A DNA stretch of 41,071 bases from a virus, in IMG/VR virus record IMGVR_UViG_3300035698_023108, positions 1 to 41,071 of that record; one strand, written 5' to 3'. A model generated the notes under the pieces. It did not search any database. It worked only from the letters and a program-made list of their open reading frames with translations, and was not told where the DNA came from. The position numbers and the translations under genes were made by a program. Shown piece after piece: positions 30,964-37,942 of the stretch; within the stretch, counting starts at the first letter, position 1, and each line of letters begins with the position of its first letter.

Positions 30964-31041
30964 ATCAGATAGAGATAGAGATTGGGTGAGGTAAAATAAT
31001 GTACGTCAGTATCTCTGCCTTTACTACTTTGCTTTTGGGGG

Positions 31042-31773
31042 TTATCTTTGTCGACGCGGATGGGTCAAATAATCATCGCCCCATGGATAAATCACGTCGA
31101 ATTCCTTTTGCACGTTGCCGCTTGCTCCTGTGCCACGCTTACTTCCACCTGTCGCATTCGCATCGATACCCATTAAACCGTTATATCGACCGCGTTGCTC
31201 CTGTGCTAAAGAAATGTAAAGATCTGATTTCCGTTGATAATCAACAACATCAGCTTCGATAGTGCTGTCAACGGATTGTGCATATTTGGCCGCAAGAGCC
31301 CAAAAACAAAGGGAAGCTGCTAATGCTAGCACAGCTTCAGTATCGCTTTCATACACTGTATTGGATGAAGCGCTCAATGTATGCGGAATAGCATACGTAA
31401 ACCTAGCTTTTTTCGCACTTTCTGGTACGAATGCAAGAAAACGAAGAACGACTACGCGCACCGATGATGATAAAGTATCAATAAATCCCCAGTCAGCATC
31501 CTCGATGTAAGGAGGCACTTGATATTCGCCTGATGGATATTCTATTTTTCCCATTACGTAACTAAAGTTATCTTGCCAATCATTTGGTAAGTCAAAATCG
31601 TATGCGTCACCGTCGCCAGTAATCTCATGAACCATTTTCTGGGGCTTATCGCTTGAATAAAGAAGTACAGCCTGATCGACAAAGCGTTCTTTATCGTCAG
31701 GCTGTAATTCCTGGCCATGATCTTGCAACAATGCTTCTAGTCGACGTAAAAAATCTTCCTTCACTATAGGCAT
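31042..31773 (-). CDS. Head-tail connector-type protein (243 aa)
   Basis: Helical N-terminus (KEDFLRRLEALLQDHGQELQ), then a beta domain (KMVHEITGDGDAYDFDLPND, WQDNFSYVMGKIEYP), then a helical Ala-rich segment (EAVLALAASLCFWALAAKYA). It follows the head proteins and precedes the tail genes, as a connector does. Its C-terminus is basic and poorly conserved. Role inferred from position and domain layout. Confidence 0.55.
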   Translation of the reverse strand: MPIVKEDFLRRLEALLQDHGQELQPDDKERFVDQAVLLYSSDKPQKMVHEITGDGDAYDFDLPNDWQDNFSYVMGKIEYPSGEYQVPPYIEDADWGFIDTLSSSVRVVVLRFLAFVPESAKKARFTYAIPHTLSASSNTVYESDTEAVLALAASLCFWALAAKYAQSVDSTIEADVVDYQRKSDLYISLAQEQRGRYNGLMGIDANATGGSKRGTGASGNVQKEFDVIYPWGDDYLTHPRRQR

Positions 31774-31782
31774 ATCATTCCT

Positions 31783-32082
31783 TTACGTGCTTGTACTACT
31801 TGAACTACTTGAACTACTTGAGCTACTTGAGCTAAAGCTTGAGCTTGAGCTTGAACTTGAACTGCTTGAGCTTGAACTGCTTGAGCTTGAATGTTGAACA
31901 TTTACATTACCGCTGTCTTCTTTATACTTAGCAGCACCGAAAACGTTAACCTGGCGTCTCGCATTTAATATTAAATTACAATCTTCTTCTTTAACATTAT
32001 ACGCGCCGCACTTTATATTCTCGCAAACAATTCCATCGGCCGCGTTGTTCTTAAAAGGACATCTGTAACCTGGTACCCCCAC
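31783..32082 (-). CDS. Small Cys-containing protein with long polyserine tail (99 aa)
   Basis: The first 65 residues form a small domain with four Cys (YRCPFKNN, IVCENIKCGAYN, EEDCNLILNARRQ), likely a zinc- or disulfide-stabilised fold. The rest is a polyserine tail of about 30 residues broken by one Phe and ending STST. No family was recognised. It lies between the surface-protein pair and the connector, so it is probably a virion accessory protein. Confidence 0.6.
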   Translation of the reverse strand: MGVPGYRCPFKNNAADGIVCENIKCGAYNVKEEDCNLILNARRQVNVFGAAKYKEDSGNVNVQHSSSSSSSSSSSSSSSSSSFSSSSSSSSSSSSSTST

Positions 32083-32111
32083 GACAATCTCCTTTGTTGA
32101 ATGTTATACTC

Positions 32112-32534
32112 TTAGCCACTTGAGCTAGAGCTACTTGAGCTGCTTGAGCTGCTTGAACTTGAGCTTGAGCTAGAACCAGCGCCAGCAACTGAAACCGACA
32201 ATGCATACCAATAAGGTGTTGACTCGTTACTACACCAGAACTCAACCATTTCATACTTACCAATACTAACCGAGTCATAACTCGCACCACCACCACCAAA
32301 ACCGGCGGCAACGTATACGTAACCCTGGCTAGTTGTTGCGACATACACACTTGCTCCAGCTAAGGCTGCACTAGCTGCAGGTAAGGTTAACTTTACATTC
32401 GCTGATAACGAAATAAATGAATAACCATCGATTAAGATATTGTTTTGTGTTAACGCGTAATCGGCTGCCTTCGTAAGCTTAGTGCCACGTTTCTGCGCGA
32501 TCATATACTCAAAAGCCGTTTTCTTTCCCATCAT
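32112..32534 (-). CDS. Paralogous surface/decoration protein with polyserine tail (140 aa)
   Basis: Clearly related to the upstream 116-residue protein: shared IAQKRGT/IAEKRGT, NILxDGY, LTLP, VAAGFGGGG and SYDSVSIGKY/SFDSVTIGAY. It lies just after the capsid genes, so a capsid-decorating or vertex protein is likely. Unlike its paralogue it ends in AG, 19 Ser and Gly. ATG follows AAGGAGGAAATG in the duplicated leader. Confidence 0.6.
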   Translation of the reverse strand: MMGKKTAFEYMIAQKRGTKLTKAADYALTQNNILIDGYSFISLSANVKLTLPAASAALAGASVYVATTSQGYVYVAAGFGGGGASYDSVSIGKYEMVEFWCSNESTPYWYALSVSVAGAGSSSSSSSSSSSSSSSSSSSG

Positions 32535-32599
32535 TTCCTCCTTAACATTAAGTATTTTACAACTTAACAGCTGTGCTTGTCGCCATCGCCATTAAGGGT
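32529..32599. repeat. Duplicated intergenic segment, copy 1
   Basis: The 49 bases at 32529-32577 are identical to 32947-32995, and the 18 bases at 32582-32599 match 33015-33032. It carries the ribosome site of the polyserine-tailed paralogue. Confidence 0.85.
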
Positions 32600-32601
32600 A
32601 T

Positions 32602-32952
32602 TTAAGCAGTTACTGACTCGCCACATGCGTGCCAGTTAGAACCATCACACCATACTTTTATGGTGTTGTAAGCGCCTATGGTTACTGAATCAAAACTCGT
32701 GCCACCACCGCCAAACCCAGCAGCTACAGTGACAGCTGAGGAACCGTTATTTCCAGCGATAATAAGAACTATTCCTTTAAGAAACGACGAAGCAACGGGA
32801 AGGGTTAACGTATAGGCACCGTTAATTTTTATAAAACCATAACCATCTTGCAGAATGTTCGCAGCAGTGAGTGTAGTATTCGCAGCAATCGTGTAGGCTG
32901 TACCTCGCTTTTCAGCAATATGGTATTTAAAGCGGGACATCTTTGACATCAT
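32602..32952 (-). CDS. Small surface/decoration protein, untailed paralogue (116 aa)
   Basis: ATG follows AAGGAGGAAATG. Beta-rich: YHIAEKRGTAYTIAANTTLT, GFIKINGAYTLTLPVAS, AVTVAAGFGGGGTSFDSVTI and VWCDGSNWHACGESV. The next gene is a diverged copy with the same leader but a polyserine tail. It comes directly after the capsid polyprotein, typical for a decoration protein. The gene order and paralogy suggest duplication. Confidence 0.6.
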   Translation of the reverse strand: MMSKMSRFKYHIAEKRGTAYTIAANTTLTAANILQDGYGFIKINGAYTLTLPVASSFLKGIVLIIAGNNGSSAVTVAAGFGGGGTSFDSVTIGAYNTIKVWCDGSNWHACGESVTA

Positions 32953-33032
32953 TTCCTCCTTAACATTAAGTATTTTACAACTTAACAGCTGTGCTATGGC
33001 GCCGAAGCGCCATAGCCATCGCCATTAAGGGT
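32947..33032. repeat. Duplicated intergenic segment, copy 2, with TTCG hairpin
   Basis: The 49-base and 18-base blocks match copy 1. Between them, 32996-33013 forms ATGGCGC-TTCG-GCGCCAT on the minus strand, a 7-bp stem with a C(UUCG)G loop of high stability. The hairpin lies between the capsid and decoration genes and is absent from copy 1. It may stabilise the capsid mRNA 3' end. Confidence 0.8.
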
Positions 33033-33043
33033 TATTAATCTGC

Positions 33044-34987
33044 TTACGCTACAATTGAAGCAGCAAATGGACGATAATCAGTTACGCAACCGCCGTATTC
33101 ATGACGAACCTTGTAAGTGATCGTATCGGCTGTAAACACTGTACCGACAACAGGATTATCTTGAACAAAGAGCTCTGGTGCTTCTTTACCATTCAAAAAG
33201 CCCATTTCAATACCGGCCAACTTATCAACAGGAGACGATAAGAAATAGTTATTTTCATCACCCTGCAAGTAAGGGCAAGGACTCATTAAATTAAACTGAC
33301 CTTTAAGCGTGTTAACGCCGTTCTCTGCGTTCTCAGGATTGAGCACTGAGTCACGAAGCTGCATAGCAGTTGAATAAAGCGAACGAGGAACCCAAAGCTT
33401 AGGCTGATCGAGCCCTAAGAAACGAGTTACCAAGTAGACTGTCTTAGCATCTGCATGCGAGGTGTCAGTCGTTCCATATTGTCCACGAGCAACGGTAAGA
33501 TCATGCGTCGCAACACTGGTAATACGCATTAATTCACCTTCGCAAAGACACATGTCGCCGGCTTTAAAAATCGCGCCATTAGTCACAGTGAATGTCGTAT
33601 CAGATTCGGCGAGCGTGCCATCATTAGCAGTCGTCGTTGCGCCTGTTTCTACTTGAAACCACATATCCTGAACAAGAGAGCTGAGGTTATCATAACCTAA
33701 AGCTGTCGTTCTGTAATTTCTATGGTCTGTTGCGTATAATGCAACACTATCATACATCGATGCACCGTTAATGGTACCTGAAGACATGCCCAACATGAGA
33801 TCAAAGACAAACTGATTCAATGTATGAGCAGCGGCTGAACCTAATTTCTTAGGAATAGCGCGAAGAACTTTAAGGTCATCATTGATGATCATTCTACGAG
33901 TAAGCGTTACCTTACCACCTTTAGTACCGATGGCGTAAGTTGCTTCTTCATCAGCTGGGAAACCAAGTTCCGTATAGCTAATGCTTGCTGAGTCAACTGG
34001 CGTACCTTGAGAAGTACGAGCTGCCTGCACTTCAGGAAGAATACCAAAGCCTCCCCAACGGATTCTCTCTTGCATTTTAAAATCTTTAACTGGTGTGGTC
34101 GTAGCAATTTCACGCCACAGCTCAGGAATTTTTTGGTACTCAGGAAGCATCTTTCTATTAATCGTATACCCGAGGGCATAGGAAAAAGAGTTAGACGTCG
34201 CTGCTGCTTCTTGTAAACGACTAATTGCCGCAGGTCCCATTTGACCAGTGATCGTTGGGTCATCAGTATAAGCAACATATGCTTCTTTCAAACCACTAAA
34301 GGCATCAATGCCATCATACTGTTCTTTTTCGTCGTCTTTCGGCTCGTAACCAATCATAAGATCAAGCGATGCCTGCAACTTATCTGTTGGCGTGCGCAGC
34401 TCAAATGAGCCTTCACCGAGATCACCAAAATCTAAATTCTCACTCTCAACTAACTTCGCAAGAGTATCTCGTTCAAGCTTAATGTCTGCTTTTAATTCAG
34501 CGGCTTCAAAAACACGGTCGGCAAACCTTGATTTAATCTTTGCGCGAACAGGAATCGGAAGCTTACTTGCGTGCAACATTTCTGAAAGTATTTCCTTTGA
34601 TTCATTCAACGCAAGCTTTTCGTCTTGCTTAGCCATCTTCGCATCAAGAGCTTTTTCCTTCGCATCAATAGCTGCCAAACCTTCTTTAACAGCGTCTTCA
34701 ACCTTAGGCTCAGGCTTAGGATCTTCTACCTTAGGTTCAGGTTTAGGATCTTCTACCTTAGGTTCAGGTTTAGGATCTTCAACTTTTTCCTCTTCGATCA
34801 ACTTAGATGCCTCTTCAAACTTCTTTGCTTTTGTAAGCAATGTGATACTTTCAAGGCTTTTCTCTCCACCTTTAATAGCGGATTCAAGAATGCCAATAAG
34901 TTCCTCTTCACTGATGTTCTGTACATCAACAGCCTCAAACATTTTTGAATACTTTTTCTTTAATGCCGCGAGCAATTTTTTAAACAT
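33044..34987 (-). CDS. Scaffold-capsid form from an internal start (647 aa)
   Basis: In frame with the capsid polyprotein. ATG at 34987 follows AGGAGG with a 10-base spacer, one of the strongest ribosome sites of the region, in the middle of an open frame. It starts MFKKLLAALKKKYSKMFEAV, after the protease domain. It recalls lambda C/Nu3 nesting, but here the inner product would also contain the capsid subunit. It would let many capsid units be made per protease. Confidence 0.5.
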   Translation of the reverse strand: MFKKLLAALKKKYSKMFEAVDVQNISEEELIGILESAIKGGEKSLESITLLTKAKKFEEASKLIEEEKVEDPKPEPKVEDPKPEPKVEDPKPEPKVEDAVKEGLAAIDAKEKALDAKMAKQDEKLALNESKEILSEMLHASKLPIPVRAKIKSRFADRVFEAAELKADIKLERDTLAKLVESENLDFGDLGEGSFELRTPTDKLQASLDLMIGYEPKDDEKEQYDGIDAFSGLKEAYVAYTDDPTITGQMGPAAISRLQEAAATSNSFSYALGYTINRKMLPEYQKIPELWREIATTTPVKDFKMQERIRWGGFGILPEVQAARTSQGTPVDSASISYTELGFPADEEATYAIGTKGGKVTLTRRMIINDDLKVLRAIPKKLGSAAAHTLNQFVFDLMLGMSSGTINGASMYDSVALYATDHRNYRTTALGYDNLSSLVQDMWFQVETGATTTANDGTLAESDTTFTVTNGAIFKAGDMCLCEGELMRITSVATHDLTVARGQYGTTDTSHADAKTVYLVTRFLGLDQPKLWVPRSLYSTAMQLRDSVLNPENAENGVNTLKGQFNLMSPCPYLQGDENNYFLSSPVDKLAGIEMGFLNGKEAPELFVQDNPVVGTVFTADTITYKVRHEYGGCVTDYRPFAASIVA

Positions 34988-35578
34988 TTGTAATTCTCCT
35001 CCTTCTTGGTTATTAATACTTTCTATCAGAGATAACAAAGAACCTCCAGCTGCTGGCTGTGTAACTAAGTCAGTGCTGAATACCCGCTTAATTGCCTGCA
35101 CTATTTGCACAGGAACCCCATTAAGCATCTTCATTAATTGCGAGCCTTCAGCGTTAATAGATAAGCCTAAAAGATTCTTTAAGCCTTTGTTCCACGCAGA
35201 GGCAAGCAGTGATTTTAATTGATTGATTTTGCTGCTTTGTAAGAAATGAAGTTTTGCGGTAAGGCCTCGAACTTCACGGCCCTGATTTTTTGTAGTTTCG
35301 AACTTGATATTTTTTAACACGCCAGCGGTTTGAAGAGGGAAACCCTCAGGGCGTATATTTTCAATAGCCATAGGAAGATGGTTAAACTCACCACCTTTCC
35401 ATTCGTAAAAATTAACCTTTGAGTTTTCAAATAAATGAGCGGCTTCTCGTAATACTTCTTCGGAATAATACTTGCCATTCTTTGACAAGCCTTCCTCGAT
35501 GATCATTACTTTCCAGACATCTCCTGTTGCGGTTGCTTCAAGCAATGGCGTCAAAAGAACTTGTTTAAATAAATCCAT
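33044..35578 (-). CDS. Capsid polyprotein: prohead protease, scaffold and major capsid (844 aa)
   Basis: Residues 1-190 look like an HK97-family prohead protease: KVMIIEEGLSKNGKYYSEEV, FNHLPM (His), GLSINAEGS (Ser) and STDLVTQPAAGG. A scaffold-like, charged coiled-coil part follows, with three copies of a 9-residue EDPKPEPKV repeat at about residues 266-294. From about 420 to the end is the major capsid fold, including an inserted beta domain (DTTFTVTNGAIFKAGDMCLC to TDTSHADAKTVYL). Producing all three as one chain differs from the usual separate genes. A strong internal start at residue 198 may yield the scaffold-capsid part alone. Confidence 0.85.
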   Translation of the reverse strand: MDLFKQVLLTPLLEATATGDVWKVMIIEEGLSKNGKYYSEEVLREAAHLFENSKVNFYEWKGGEFNHLPMAIENIRPEGFPLQTAGVLKNIKFETTKNQGREVRGLTAKLHFLQSSKINQLKSLLASAWNKGLKNLLGLSINAEGSQLMKMLNGVPVQIVQAIKRVFSTDLVTQPAAGGSLLSLIESINNQEGGELQMFKKLLAALKKKYSKMFEAVDVQNISEEELIGILESAIKGGEKSLESITLLTKAKKFEEASKLIEEEKVEDPKPEPKVEDPKPEPKVEDPKPEPKVEDAVKEGLAAIDAKEKALDAKMAKQDEKLALNESKEILSEMLHASKLPIPVRAKIKSRFADRVFEAAELKADIKLERDTLAKLVESENLDFGDLGEGSFELRTPTDKLQASLDLMIGYEPKDDEKEQYDGIDAFSGLKEAYVAYTDDPTITGQMGPAAISRLQEAAATSNSFSYALGYTINRKMLPEYQKIPELWREIATTTPVKDFKMQERIRWGGFGILPEVQAARTSQGTPVDSASISYTELGFPADEEATYAIGTKGGKVTLTRRMIINDDLKVLRAIPKKLGSAAAHTLNQFVFDLMLGMSSGTINGASMYDSVALYATDHRNYRTTALGYDNLSSLVQDMWFQVETGATTTANDGTLAESDTTFTVTNGAIFKAGDMCLCEGELMRITSVATHDLTVARGQYGTTDTSHADAKTVYLVTRFLGLDQPKLWVPRSLYSTAMQLRDSVLNPENAENGVNTLKGQFNLMSPCPYLQGDENNYFLSSPVDKLAGIEMGFLNGKEAPELFVQDNPVVGTVFTADTITYKVRHEYGGCVTDYRPFAASIVA

Positions 35579-35669
35579 CGTGGCTCCTCAGGTAATCGTC
35601 TATATGATAAGCTATTTTGAAGTCGGCCACGACTATTATTTTTTTACAAATCTTTATTCAACTATACTA

Positions 35670-35698
35670 ATATATGCATATTCTTTACAAAAAGTCAA
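35670..35698 (-). promoter_or_regulatory. Possible late promoter before the capsid gene
   Basis: On the minus strand, TTGACT (35698-35693) is followed by a TGCATATAT stretch, an extended -10-like element (35670-35678), in a 116-base gene-free AT-rich gap before the capsid start. The spacing is about right and the -10 match is modest. Confidence 0.4.
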
Positions 35699-36498
35699 GC
35701 CTTTTTTATATTTTTTACAATTTTCCAGAAATCTGAGTTCTCGTCTTTACGTGTCGCCGTGTACGATCCTTCCAGTAATCCGCCAGCGAATTCCAATTTT
35801 TTTTCGCATGCATTGACGTCGACTATTGCTACCTGCCCAGCGTCTAAACGCTTTATCCATGATGGGTTAGCAGAAGCATTGAGGCTATGTCCTGCTTTAA
35901 CGAACTCAATTTCTTCGCAAATACTTTCGCGCAAATTCCCGCTCTTAATATAGAAGCTTGGTTCTGTTTGGGATTCCTCAAGCAAGTCTTGATTAATGAC
36001 GAAATTACAATCAATGCTTGTCGCTAATACGAAGTCATTTGAAAGAACCGACTCAGTGATGATGCTTTTCCACCATTGCTTATAATACACATACTGTATT
36101 ACCTGAGAAACACTTTCCTTCATACATGCTACACCATCAACGACACTCACATACTCGTCCAGGAGCTCTTGCGAGAACGCAGGAAGCTTAGATGCCTCCA
36201 AGGTAACGCCTAGGGCCACAGCGCCGCTTATAGCGTTATAAGCGCTATGCTTGATAGCCTCAAAAGAAAGCTCCACTTCATCGCCGCGACGCTTCTGCGC
36301 GTATAACTCTAGCGCAGCCTTAACGTTAACGAGTGTCTGCTCGGCTAACCTTTTTTTCTGCTTATCTTCGTTAAAAAAATCAACCACAAAGTCAAGCGAT
36401 TTAAAATCAGCGTTCCCTATTTCTTTGATTGTCTCGTTAAGAGACGTGAAAAACGTTTTCTGCTCTTCGTTGCATTGCCTACCCAGAAACTCACTCAT
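35695..36498 (-). CDS. Unknown head-region protein (267 aa)
   Basis: The frame opens at 36597 within the portal gene, but the start at 36498 follows GGGGAGGAAAAAG and overlaps the portal stop by eight bases. Helical N-terminal part (FFTSLNETIKEIGNADF, KRLAEQTLVNVKAALELYAQ), a middle AISGAVALGVTLEASKLPAF, and a mixed C-terminal half with VAIVDVNACEKKLEF. No family was recognised. The place between portal and capsid is where head-morphogenesis proteins lie. Confidence 0.55.
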   Translation of the reverse strand: MSEFLGRQCNEEQKTFFTSLNETIKEIGNADFKSLDFVVDFFNEDKQKKRLAEQTLVNVKAALELYAQKRRGDEVELSFEAIKHSAYNAISGAVALGVTLEASKLPAFSQELLDEYVSVVDGVACMKESVSQVIQYVYYKQWWKSIITESVLSNDFVLATSIDCNFVINQDLLEESQTEPSFYIKSGNLRESICEEIEFVKAGHSLNASANPSWIKRLDAGQVAIVDVNACEKKLEFAGGLLEGSYTATRKDENSDFWKIVKNIKKA

Positions 36499-37942
36499 CT
36501 TTTTCCTCCCCTTTTGGTTCAACCTTTTCAACTTTTTCAATATCAGGCATTTCACCGACGTTACTTTCATCGCTAATGTCGTCGAACTCAGCGCCAATCT
36601 GTGCTAATAATAACTTAAATGCCTTAGCAGCCCCTTGATTTGTAACCCACTTATTCCGGACCGCTGCACCCATTCCTTCAGTAAAGTCTTTCACTGCTGC
36701 AGCCATTGCTTTATTGTCACGCGAAACAATAGGTGAAGGAGCTAGGACATATTTTTTATTAACCTTTTCAGACAGCGTTCCTTTCAATACTGCCTGGTCA
36801 ATAACAAAATCAAGGATATGTTTCAACATAAACACTATTTTCTTTTGCCGTGATCGTAAACGTTTCAACGTTGGTAAGCCCATTTCTAATGCCGTTGCTC
36901 GAGTCGTCTTAGAGCCTTCAGCAAACCAATGTTCAGGAAAACCCGCACCGCCCAGTATTTGATTCTTAAACAAACGAGCTTCTTGAGAAGCGTCTGCTGA
37001 TTCAAGTTTAGGGTTCACCGCTTCCCATTTAATCTTATCATTATGAGCGCGAATAGATCCCGGTTTTAAGACACCAATAGTGCTGACAAATTCGATAAGC
37101 TCTTCTTTCGTCATGCCCTCGCAAGTAATGTCCCAGATGAAATTATTCAAAATGAAAGCACGCTCTAGCCTTGCAAATAAAAACTGATCATGGCCATCAA
37201 GCCAATCGGCTAACGCTAATAAATCTGAGCGTCCGCGTGTAGCGCTGTGCACTTTATTGATCGTGAAGTAAAAGCAATCACCGACGCGTATATTGTATGT
37301 ATCTGAACGAGGCTTCGTGTCTCGTTGGATAATATCAAATACATTAATGGTAGATCCATGCCTTGGTTTCTGCCATCTCACCTTAGCGTTAAAGCGGGGA
37401 TTCTTCTTATTCTTGACAACGCTTTTAATCAACGCAGGCTCTAAATAGCCTAAAGTAACTGAGCCGTCTATTTTATTCACCGAGACAGGAAGGCATAATT
37501 CACCAAACAACGATAGCTCAGCGATGTCTGTAAACAATTGCTCATCAAGCTCGTTATCCATCCAGAACCTGTCAATTACTTCCTGCACATCATCGTCCTC
37601 TGCCTTGTAAGTAAACCCGTCACCAACAACAAAGTCAGTCATAATTTCTATGATTCGGTGCCCCATAGGATTGGAGTCGTATAAATAAAAAGCGATGTCA
37701 CGCATCCTGTCTTGAGTCAGCGGGTTTAAATCGCGCGGACTATTATTTGATGAAATGTTTCTCCATTGAGCGTCTTGCCCTGAGTTTCCACCAACCATAG
37801 GATATGCTTCTTGAACGCGCTTAGCAACTCGCGCTGCTTGTCGTGTACGCGAGTTGTAAGACTCCTTCATAGGGCGATCACTACCTTCAGCCTCTGGGTT
37901 CCCTGTAGCTCCTTTGCTTGTCTTCTTTTTCTTTAATGCCAT
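36491..37942 (-). CDS. Portal protein (483 aa)
   Basis: Follows the large terminase by overlap. Conserved portal-like pattern: RDLNPLTQDRMRDIAFYLYD, NPMGHRIIEIMTDFVVGDGF, VNKIDGSVTLGYLEPALIKS, GRSDLLALADWLDGHDQFLF, FILNNFIWDIT and the lipoprotein-like helix GFPEHWFAEGSKTTRATALE. The C-terminus is acidic. It forms the dodecameric ring through which DNA enters the capsid. Length is typical. Confidence 0.85.
   Translation of the reverse strand: MALKKKKTSKGATGNPEAEGSDRPMKESYNSRTRQAARVAKRVQEAYPMVGGNSGQDAQWRNISSNNSPRDLNPLTQDRMRDIAFYLYDSNPMGHRIIEIMTDFVVGDGFTYKAEDDDVQEVIDRFWMDNELDEQLFTDIAELSLFGELCLPVSVNKIDGSVTLGYLEPALIKSVVKNKKNPRFNAKVRWQKPRHGSTINVFDIIQRDTKPRSDTYNIRVGDCFYFTINKVHSATRGRSDLLALADWLDGHDQFLFARLERAFILNNFIWDITCEGMTKEELIEFVSTIGVLKPGSIRAHNDKIKWEAVNPKLESADASQEARLFKNQILGGAGFPEHWFAEGSKTTRATALEMGLPTLKRLRSRQKKIVFMLKHILDFVIDQAVLKGTLSEKVNKKYVLAPSPIVSRDNKAMAAAVKDFTEGMGAAVRNKWVTNQGAAKAFKLLLAQIGAEFDDISDESNVGEMPDIEKVEKVEPKGEEKDE

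Noticed and set aside
34392-35222. 276-residue plus-strand frame inside the capsid polyprotein
   Set aside because: Antisense shadow of a well-supported gene; Ser/Phe-rich because of codon bias on the other strand.
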